DNA from: Atopobium sp.
Lineage (GTDB): Bacteria; Actinomycetota; Coriobacteriia; Coriobacteriales; Atopobiaceae
Direction: 5' to 3'
DNA: 13,877 nucleotides
Assembly: GCA_015259045.1 (NCBI GenBank)
Contig: JABZHD010000001.1
Span: 13,992-27,868, forward strand
Shown here: positions 8,067-13,877 of the stretch, piece by piece
Numbering within the stretch: the stretch's first letter is position 1
Layout of the letters: each line of letters begins with the position of its first letter
Notes under the pieces: model-generated
Told to the model about the DNA's origin: nothing
The model's database searches: none
What the model saw: only the letters and a program-made list of their open reading frames with translations
Program-made: the position numbers and the translations under genes

Positions 8067-8072
8067 ATTATA
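8067..8072 (-). promoter_or_regulatory. Candidate -10 box for the bacteriocin operon
   Basis: On the minus strand this is a perfect TATAAT, lying 129 bases before the bacteriocin ATG and just after the hisS terminator. The -35 region 17 bases upstream is poor (TTATCT), and the area is so AT-rich (one 60-base line is 27% GC by hand count) that chance matches are expected. If correct, the transcript has a leader of about 120 bases. Confidence 0.35.
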
Positions 8073-8109
8073 CAATTCTCATGACAAAAAGATAAAAACT
8101 CTCGTTTTA

Positions 8110-8142
8110 AAAAAGAGGAAATCGTCATCACGATTTCCTCTT
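8110..8142 (-). terminator. Intrinsic terminator of hisS
   Basis: A perfect 12-base-pair stem, AAGAGGAAATCG with CGATTTCCTCTT, and a 6-base loop. On the minus strand the stem runs straight into a U tract (CTCTTTTTTAAAA). It lies 22 bases after the hisS stop. It should insulate the bacteriocin cassette from hisS transcription, implying that the cassette has its own promoter in 7938-8109. Confidence 0.92.
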
Positions 8143-8164
8143 ATCATTATTGTATTTATTGAGA

Positions 8165-9475
8165 TTAAATGCGGGCTTTAACCTCAGCAACAAGCTGGTC
8201 GGCAGGTACCTGTACCTGCTCGTGAGACTCCATGTCACGAAGGGTTACCGCACCAGCCTCAACCTCATCTGGACCAATGACCACGCAAAGCGTTGCGCCC
8301 ATCTTATCTGCCTGCTTAAACTGAGCCTTCAGCGAACGACCAGTACGATCAGCCTCGCATCTAATACCAGCTTCACGCAATGCCAACACGGTATCAAATA
8401 CAACAGGAGCCTGATCAGCACCTGCGCAAGCAACATACACACAGCTTGGAGCCGCTGGCTCAGCTGCAACACCAAGAGCTTCCAGCGCCAGCATAATGCG
8501 CTCAAAGCCAACAGCAAATCCAACGCCTGGGGTTGGCTTTCCGCCTTCAAGCTCAACAAGACCGTCATAACGTCCGCCACCGCCGATAGCGCCAACGCCA
8601 GCGTTTGGAATCTCTACCTCAAAGACAGTACGTGTGTAGTAATCCAAACCGCGAACAAGCGTTGGATCCTCAACATACGAAATACCAGCAGCGTCCAAAT
8701 ATACCTTGACCTGCTCATAGTGAGCGCGACAATCATCACACAGGTTGTCAGAAATCAGTGGAGCATCCTTCATGACTGCGTGACAACTCTCGTTTTTGCA
8801 GTCAAACGCACGTAGCGGATTAATCTCTGCACGCTCAAGACAGTCCTCACACATCTCATCCTTGTGATCAAGAATGAACTGCTTGACCTTCTCGCGATAT
8901 GCTGGACGGCACTCCGCATCACCCATGGAGTTAATCATGAGTTTCATATCAGCTGGCGAGAAACCCATCTGCTCGTAGAACTTCATCAACATGATGATGG
9001 ACTCTGCATCGGCAGCTGGATCAGAGGCTCCAAGCCACTCGACACCTACCTGGTGGAACTGGCGCAGACGGCCTTTCTGAGGACGCTCTCCCCTGAACAT
9101 TGACTCAGCGTACCAAAGTTTTGCAGGAGTTCCTCCCTGTGGCACAAAGTTGTGCTCAACGGCAGCACGGACCACACCAGCAGTTCCCTCAGGACGCATA
9201 GCCATACGCTGACGAGGCTTAAGACCGGACTCATTGCCGGCAGCCAGCAAATCATCAAGTAGAGCGCCTGAAAAAACACGGAACATCTCTTTGCGTACTA
9301 CATCGGTTGACTCACCAATACCGTGAACAAAGGTGTCTACCTGCTCAAGTGCAGGAGTCTCAATGCGGTCAAAGCCATAAGTACCAAACAGATGGCGGGC
9401 AACATCTTGCATATGCTCCCAAGAGCGCATATAGCCGCCGTAAAGATCTTCGGTACCTTGAATTCTCTGACCCAT
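8165..9475 (-). CDS. hisS: Histidyl-tRNA synthetase
   Basis: Class II aminoacyl-tRNA synthetase that charges tRNA-His with histidine in the cytoplasm. It has 436 residues, within the normal bacterial range. Motifs seen: RPEGT at 94-98, motif 2 FRGERPQKGRLRQFHQ at 127-142, the histidine-specific LVRGLDYYT at 273-281, GGGGRYDGL at 298-306 and motif 3 GVGFAVGFER at 317-326. The C-terminal ~95 residues form the anticodon-binding domain (from SCVYVACAGAD). Four CxxC or CxxxxC pairs at 209-249 (CEDC, CKNESC, CDDC) resemble a zinc-binding insertion seen in some bacterial HisRS. The start ATG follows AAGGAGG. It stands alone, with no aspS behind it, and ends in a strong terminator. I saw no T-box motif in its leader. 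Confidence 0.97.
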   Translation of the reverse strand: MGQRIQGTEDLYGGYMRSWEHMQDVARHLFGTYGFDRIETPALEQVDTFVHGIGESTDVVRKEMFRVFSGALLDDLLAAGNESGLKPRQRMAMRPEGTAGVVRAAVEHNFVPQGGTPAKLWYAESMFRGERPQKGRLRQFHQVGVEWLGASDPAADAESIIMLMKFYEQMGFSPADMKLMINSMGDAECRPAYREKVKQFILDHKDEMCEDCLERAEINPLRAFDCKNESCHAVMKDAPLISDNLCDDCRAHYEQVKVYLDAAGISYVEDPTLVRGLDYYTRTVFEVEIPNAGVGAIGGGGRYDGLVELEGGKPTPGVGFAVGFERIMLALEALGVAAEPAAPSCVYVACAGADQAPVVFDTVLALREAGIRCEADRTGRSLKAQFKQADKMGATLCVVIGPDEVEAGAVTLRDMESHEQVQVPADQLVAEVKARI

Positions 9476-9806
9476 GAATCCTCCTTGTTACAAACATAGA
9501 TGTTTCTAGTTTACCCATGAGAGACAGCTCTGGCGCAGAAAAGCTTTTATAACTTTTGAAACCTATGAAAAAATCCGATTATTTTCTAGAAAACGTGAAA
9601 AAGTGCGTATGTGAGGGTTGCTTTTTAATTCCTACCATTTAGTATGAATTAGCGGATTTTGGGGTATGACAAAAACATCGGTGACATTGGCGTTTGTCTT
9701 TGCCACAAAACCGTACTAGCACAAGGTTTGCTCGCCCTAGAGCTGACATCTAGCTAGTCACAAACGTATCACGTGCTTGCACGTAGAGATATTTGGAGAG
9801 AGATTT
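9476..9806. promoter_or_regulatory. Divergent hisS / suf control region
   Basis: This 331-base gap must hold the hisS promoter (leftward) and the suf promoter (rightward). I could not fix convincing -35/-10 pairs for either. For hisS, TATAAA on the minus strand near 9545-9550 is a weak candidate. Three perfect short inverted repeats stand out: AAACAT-AG-ATGTTT at 9492-9505, TTTTCTAGAAAA at 9582-9593, and ACGTGC-TT-GCACGT at 9771-9784. No open frame of note fills the gap. No recognisable IscR or SufR box was seen. Confidence 0.6.
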
Positions 9807-10574
9807 ATGGCAACTGAGCTACTCCGTGTAAACGGAATTTCCGCAGGTACCGAGGAGAAATCCATCCTGCATTCAATTGATTTGAGCATTGGTGATGGCC
9901 AGGCTCACGTTCTGATGGGACCTAACGGCGCAGGTAAATCAACACTTGGACGCGTCATCATGGGTGACCCCACCTATAAGATTACCGATGGTTCCCTCAT
10001 CTTTAACGGCGAGGATGTAACTGAGCTTGCTGCAGATAAGCGCTCACTAGCAGGTATCTTCCTCTCCTATCAGGCACCTGTTGAGGTTCCTGGTGTTCCT
10101 CTTTATTCATTCCTGCGCACCATTACACAGATGCGCCCTGAGCTTAAGATGACCGCTCGTCAGTTCCGCCAGCGTGTTGGTCAGATTTCTGATCAGCTTG
10201 AGCTTGACCAGGGTTTCTTGATGCGTGAGCTTAACGTTGGCTTCTCTGGTGGCGAGAAGAAAAAGGTTGAGATGCTCCAGCTTCTGCTGCTTCAGCCTAA
10301 ACTTGCTATTCTCGACGAGACCGACTCCGGCCTGGACGTTGACGCGCTCTCCGTTGTCTCAAAGGGTATTCAGGCTTATCGCGAGACCTGTGACGGCTCG
10401 CTGCTCATCATTACTCACAACACCCGCATTCTTGAGCGCCTTGAGATTGACCGCACTCACGTTATGGTTAAGGGTCACCTGGTAGCAGACGGCCCTGCTG
10501 ACCTCATCAATCAGATTGACCACGAGGGCTTTGAGCGTTTTGAGAACCAGAGTGATGAGGGTGGTGCTAACTAG
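9807..10574 (+). CDS. sufC: Fe-S cluster assembly ATPase SufC
   Basis: Cytoplasmic ABC-type ATPase of the SufBCD scaffold, which builds iron-sulfur clusters. It has 255 residues. Walker A GPNGAGKST at 38-46, Q-loop Q89, signature FSGGE at 146-150, Walker B and D-loop ILDETDSGLD at 168-177, and switch His 204 are intact. The FSGGE signature and the DETDSGLD block are characteristic of SufC. The frame is open upstream to an ATG at 9777, but ATG 9807 is preferred: it has a GGAGAG ribosome site, and the protein then begins at the normal place (MATELLRVNG). It is the first gene of the suf operon here, with no regulator gene in front. Its TAG overlaps the GTG of sufB by one base, implying coupled translation. 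Confidence 0.97.
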   Translation: MATELLRVNGISAGTEEKSILHSIDLSIGDGQAHVLMGPNGAGKSTLGRVIMGDPTYKITDGSLIFNGEDVTELAADKRSLAGIFLSYQAPVEVPGVPLYSFLRTITQMRPELKMTARQFRQRVGQISDQLELDQGFLMRELNVGFSGGEKKKVEMLQLLLLQPKLAILDETDSGLDVDALSVVSKGIQAYRETCDGSLLIITHNTRILERLEIDRTHVMVKGHLVADGPADLINQIDHEGFERFENQSDEGGAN

Positions 10575-11992
10575 TGAGCGAGAAGAAGCGATCTGAGGTC
10601 GCTGACGTAGACCGCTCGCTCTATGACTTCACCAAGTCCGAAGAGGGTTACGAGCGCTACGATGATGGCCTTACGCCAGAAATTGTGCGTGCTATTTCCG
10701 AGAAAAAAGAAGAGCCCGAGTGGATGCTCCAGATGAGGTTGTCGGCCCTGGAAACCTATCACCAGCGCCAGATGGCTACCAACTGGGGACCTTCTATTGC
10801 AGGTTTGGATTTGAACCACATCTCCACGTATGTCTCGCCAAAGACTCAGCAGGCAAATAGCTGGGACGACGTACCTGAGGATATTAGGGATACCTTTGAT
10901 CGTCTGGGCATTCCGCAGGCAGAGGCAGAGAGCCTGGCTGGTGTTGGTGCTCAGTACGATTCCGAGATTGTCTATCACAACATGCGCGAGGAAGTTGCTG
11001 AGCAGGGCGTTATTTACACCACCATTGAGGATGCTCTGCACGATCCGCAGTGGGAGCCTGTTGTTAAAGAGTACTTTGGCAAGCTGATTCCTCCTTCAGA
11101 CCACAAGTTTGCGGCTCTGCACTATGCCGTTTGGTCTGGCGGTTCTTTTGTGTATGTTCCCAAGAATGTCACTCTGGACTACCCACTTCAGAGCTACTTT
11201 AGGTTGAATGCTCAGGGCGCTGGCCAGTTTGAGCACACACTTATTATTGTTGAGGAAGGCGCTGACCTGCACTTTATTGAGGGCTGCTCCGCACCTAAGT
11301 ACTACGCAGCAAACCTCCACGCAGGAGCTGTTGAGCTCTTTGTTAAGGACGGCGCACGTCTGCGTTACTCGACCATCGAAAACTGGTCCAAGAACATGTA
11401 CAACCTCAACACCAAGCGCGCCATCATTGGCAGCAACGCAAAGATGGAGTGGGTCTCGGGCTCTTTTGGTAGCCACGTTTCCTACCTCTACCCTTCTACG
11501 ATCATGAACGGCGATTCTTCTAACTGTGAGTTCACCGGTATTACGTTTGCAGGCGCTACGCAAGACCTGGATACAGGCTGCAAGGTGATTATCAACGGCT
11601 CCAATAACTCGGCAAACGTTGACACTAAGTCCATCTCCAAGGATGGCGGCGTCAACACTTTCCGCTCAGCCGTGACCGTTGGACGCAAGGCAGAAAACGC
11701 TCGCGTGGCGTTCTCTTGCCAGTCGCTGATGCTGGATAACATCAGCCGCTCCGACACCATCCCAGAGATGGATGTTCGCAATGCGACTGCTCAGATTGGT
11801 CACGAGGCAACTATTGGCCGCATTTCTGACGACACCGTTTTGTACCTGATGAGCCGTGGTTGCTCTGAGGCTGAGGCTCGCACCATGGTAGTAAACGGAT
11901 TTGCAAACCCTGTCTCAAAGGAGCTTCCAATGGAGTACGCCGTTGAGATGAATAACCTGATTAAACTTGAGATGGAAGGAGCGATTGGCTAA
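10574..11992 (+). CDS. sufB: Fe-S cluster assembly scaffold SufB
   Basis: Core scaffold subunit that accepts sulfur and builds the nascent Fe-S cluster with SufC and SufD. It has 472 residues and starts at GTG within TAGTG; GAGGGTGG just upstream serves as ribosome site. The C-terminal two thirds is the beta-helix core, with EGCSAPKYYAANLHAG around Cys238, ENWSKNMYNLNTKRA, and GSFGSHVSYLYPSTIMNG. The C-terminal block QIGHEATIGRISDDTVLYLM followed by RGCSEAEARTMVVNGF is the helical end typical of SufB. The conserved Cys in EGCSAP corresponds to the Cys reported as important in E. coli SufB. The stop TAATG overlaps sufD by one base. Confidence 0.97.
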   Translation: MSEKKRSEVADVDRSLYDFTKSEEGYERYDDGLTPEIVRAISEKKEEPEWMLQMRLSALETYHQRQMATNWGPSIAGLDLNHISTYVSPKTQQANSWDDVPEDIRDTFDRLGIPQAEAESLAGVGAQYDSEIVYHNMREEVAEQGVIYTTIEDALHDPQWEPVVKEYFGKLIPPSDHKFAALHYAVWSGGSFVYVPKNVTLDYPLQSYFRLNAQGAGQFEHTLIIVEEGADLHFIEGCSAPKYYAANLHAGAVELFVKDGARLRYSTIENWSKNMYNLNTKRAIIGSNAKMEWVSGSFGSHVSYLYPSTIMNGDSSNCEFTGITFAGATQDLDTGCKVIINGSNNSANVDTKSISKDGGVNTFRSAVTVGRKAENARVAFSCQSLMLDNISRSDTIPEMDVRNATAQIGHEATIGRISDDTVLYLMSRGCSEAEARTMVVNGFANPVSKELPMEYAVEMNNLIKLEMEGAIG

Positions 11993-13140
11993 TGGATAAC
12001 GTTTTGATTAATCGCGCCAACGTTCCTGCAGCTCAGACATGGAACCGTCTACGCGCTAACTCACTGTCGGTTACCGTCCCTAATCACGCTGATGCAGGCA
12101 CAGTGTACCTGCCTCTGCCTCGTCTTTTTGAGCGTATTGAGTGTGGAATGGGCCAGGAGGTTACTGACTACGTAGAGTCACAGGCATTCAAGTCTGATTT
12201 CTACAACGTTCCCGCTCGTACCAAGCGAGAAGATCCTATTGTTGTTGCCGTTTCTGCTGCTCAAAACCAGTGTGCTAACACCGGCATCATTGTACGCGAA
12301 GGTGCCGAGGCTACCGTAGTTATCGCTGCGTTTGCAGGCGATGCGAGCGACGGCGCACCTGCGGGCGGCGCCGCGAACGGCAGTAACGCGCTCCCAACAA
12401 GCGCTGCGCTCACCCGCATTGTGGTTGAGACTGGTGCAAAGCTGCACCTTATTGAGATGCTTGGCGTCAACGAGGGCCAGCAGCACCTTGAAAGCGTTGG
12501 CCTTGAAATTCACCAGGACGCTGCTGTTGACGTTAAGCAGTACGCTCTGGGTGGATCAACCATCGGTCTTGGCCTTACCGCCAACTTAGTTGGCGCTCAA
12601 GCTCGCCTTGACCTTAACAATCGCTATCACGCTACTCACGAAGAGACGCTTGATATTAACCACCTGGTACGCATGCGTGGTACCTCTACGCGCGCGCTGC
12701 TCACCGAGTCCGGCGTCCTTAACGAGGCATCTAAGAAGACGCTTCGCGCAACTATCGATCTTGTCCGCGGTGCAAAGGATGCCCAGGGCAACGAGATTGA
12801 AACGGTCATGATTCTTGGTGACGACGTTGTCAACAAGACCATGCCTGCTATTCTCTGTGATGAAGACGACGTTGCTGGTAACCACGGCGCTACTATCGGA
12901 TCCGTCTCCCCTGAGCAGCTTGATTACCTTGCGGCTCGAGGACTTTCTCACCAGGCTGCTGAGCAGATGTTTATACGCGCTCTTTTTGAAGACGCCATCA
13001 TCAACGCGCCTGAGGAGATTTCCCACCGCGTGGCTGTTGAGCGTTGCGAGGCTGAGCTGGGCGCAGAAATTGCTCACGACTATGACGAAGCTGCAGCTAG
13101 TGACGACGCCGATTCCAGCAAAGGTGGTGTCGCGAAATGA
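11992..13140 (+). CDS. sufD: Fe-S cluster assembly protein SufD
   Basis: SufB paralogue that pairs with it in the SufBC2D complex and supports iron entry. It has 382 residues. Conserved SufD-type blocks are visible: TLDINHLVRMRGTSTRALL, LGDDVVNKTMPAILCDEDDV, and AGNHGATIGSVSPEQLDYLAARGLS, with the conserved His at about residue 298. The residue before that His is Asn, whereas many family members have Ser or Thr. An Ala/Gly/Ser-rich loop at about 115-139 (GAPAGGAANGSNALP) looks like a flexible insertion and is encoded by locally GC-rich DNA. The acidic C-terminus (YDEAAASDDADSSK) is probably disordered. It overlaps sufB by 1 base and sufS by 4 (ATGA). Confidence 0.94.
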   Translation: MDNVLINRANVPAAQTWNRLRANSLSVTVPNHADAGTVYLPLPRLFERIECGMGQEVTDYVESQAFKSDFYNVPARTKREDPIVVAVSAAQNQCANTGIIVREGAEATVVIAAFAGDASDGAPAGGAANGSNALPTSAALTRIVVETGAKLHLIEMLGVNEGQQHLESVGLEIHQDAAVDVKQYALGGSTIGLGLTANLVGAQARLDLNNRYHATHEETLDINHLVRMRGTSTRALLTESGVLNEASKKTLRATIDLVRGAKDAQGNEIETVMILGDDVVNKTMPAILCDEDDVAGNHGATIGSVSPEQLDYLAARGLSHQAAEQMFIRALFEDAIINAPEEISHRVAVERCEAELGAEIAHDYDEAAASDDADSSKGGVAK

Positions 13141-13877
13141 CCGACGCAGAAGTTGCTCAGATTACCGATAACCCTTACAAGGCAGATTTTCCGCTGCTAG
13201 CAGCAAATCCCGAGGTAGCTTACTTGGACAGCGCTGCTACTTCTCAGCGCCCACGCGCGGTTATTGAGGCGCAGTCTGGCTTCTACGAGACCATGAACGC
13301 AAACGCTCTGCGCGGACTGTATCGTTGGAGCGTGGAAGCAACCGCAGCTATCGAGGATGCTCGTGCTTCGATTGCAAAGTTCATTGGCGCTGTCGATAAA
13401 AACGGCAAGCCAGAAAGACAGCAGATTATCTTTACACGCAACACTTCTGAGGCGCTTAATCTGGTTGCTTCAAGCCTTGGCCGCTATGCGCTCAAACCAG
13501 GCGATGACGTGGTCATTTCCATCATGGAGCACCACTCTAACATCATCCCTTGGCAGCAGATTTGCAAGGCTACCGGCGCAAACCTGGTGTACCTGCGTAT
13601 GAACTCGCAGTACCAGATTACGCCTGAAGAGATTGCATCAAAGATTACCGAGAGTGCCAAAATTGTGTCTGTCACACACGTCTCCAACGTACTGGGCACC
13701 CGCAATGACATCAAAGCCATTGCCAAACGCGCTCACACTATGGGCGCCTACATGGTTGTTGACGCCGCTCAATCCGCACCTCACATCCCTATTGACGTGC
13801 ATGATCTTGACTGCGACCTGTTGGCATTCTCGGCACACAAGATGTGTGGACCTATGGGCATTGGCGTGCTCTGGGGT
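13137..13877 (+). CDS. sufS: Cysteine desulfurase SufS (N-terminal part, cut by window end)
   Basis: PLP enzyme that takes sulfur from L-cysteine, giving alanine and a persulfide for the SufBCD scaffold. The first 247 residues are seen. Landmarks: YLDSAATSQRP at about 29-39, FTRNTSEALNLV near 99-110, IMEHHSNIIPW at 129-139, HVSNVLG at 181-187, VVDAAQSAPH at 207-216, and the PLP-binding Lys235 in SAHKM. The catalytic Cys loop lies beyond the edge. In place of the common NVHRGVH segment this protein reads NALRGLYRW at 56-64. ATG 13137 sits in ATGA over the sufD stop, with AGGTGG upstream. A sufU gene is expected next but is not in view. Confidence 0.96.
   Translation, partial: MTDAEVAQITDNPYKADFPLLAANPEVAYLDSAATSQRPRAVIEAQSGFYETMNANALRGLYRWSVEATAAIEDARASIAKFIGAVDKNGKPERQQIIFTRNTSEALNLVASSLGRYALKPGDDVVISIMEHHSNIIPWQQICKATGANLVYLRMNSQYQITPEEIASKITESAKIVSVTHVSNVLGTRNDIKAIAKRAHTMGAYMVVDAAQSAPHIPIDVHDLDCDLLAFSAHKMCGPMGIGVLWG

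Noticed and set aside
9777..9806. Ten-residue N-terminal extension of SufC
   Set aside because: No ribosome site before ATG 9777. The standard SufC N-terminus and a GGAGAG site both point to 9807.
10571..11563. Minus-strand open frames within sufB (156 and 155 codons)
   Set aside because: They lie opposite well-conserved SufB sequence and show no motifs or ribosome sites.

Overview
The window reads as chromosomal DNA of a strictly anaerobic, moderate-GC actinobacterium. My best guess is the class Coriobacteriia (Atopobiaceae: Lancefieldella, Fannyhessea or Olsenella type). The reasons are a group B-like [FeFe] hydrogenase, a SufCBDS iron-sulfur operon with no isc genes, and protein style. 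This placement is inference, since no rRNA marker is present.

Layout. (1) Positions 1-1381, minus strand: most of a monomeric [FeFe] hydrogenase, running off the left edge before its third H-cluster motif. (2) 1469-3149, minus strand: a LysR-type regulator followed by an RluA-family pseudouridine synthase, translationally coupled. (3) 3266-4699, plus strand: an NhaC-family antiporter, divergent from the regulator. A perfect 7-7-7 inverted repeat of the LysR operator type lies between the two. (4) 4766-7937, minus strand: a compact AT-rich cassette of three genes: a small secreted lactococcin 972-like bacteriocin, a 721-residue bacteriocin-associated membrane protein and its ABC ATPase. (5) 8165-9475, minus strand: histidyl-tRNA synthetase, ending in a strong intrinsic terminator that separates it from the bacteriocin cassette. 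(6) 9476-9806: a 331-base divergent control region with three short perfect inverted repeats. (7) 9807 to the right edge, plus strand: sufC, sufB, sufD and sufS, each overlapping the next by 1 to 4 bases. The sufS gene is cut by the window end.

How they fit together. The Suf genes would assemble the Fe-S clusters that the neighbouring hydrogenase needs, although the two loci are not one operon. The LysR protein probably controls itself and the antiporter from the shared palindrome. The bacteriocin is predicted to leave by the Sec pathway. The membrane protein and ATPase then form a MacB/FtsX-like complex, most likely for self-protection. This cassette is the accessory part of the window and the most interesting one: its base composition is much more AT-rich than that of the hisS and suf genes, which suggests transfer. 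I found no tRNA, rRNA, CRISPR array, insertion sequence or attachment site.
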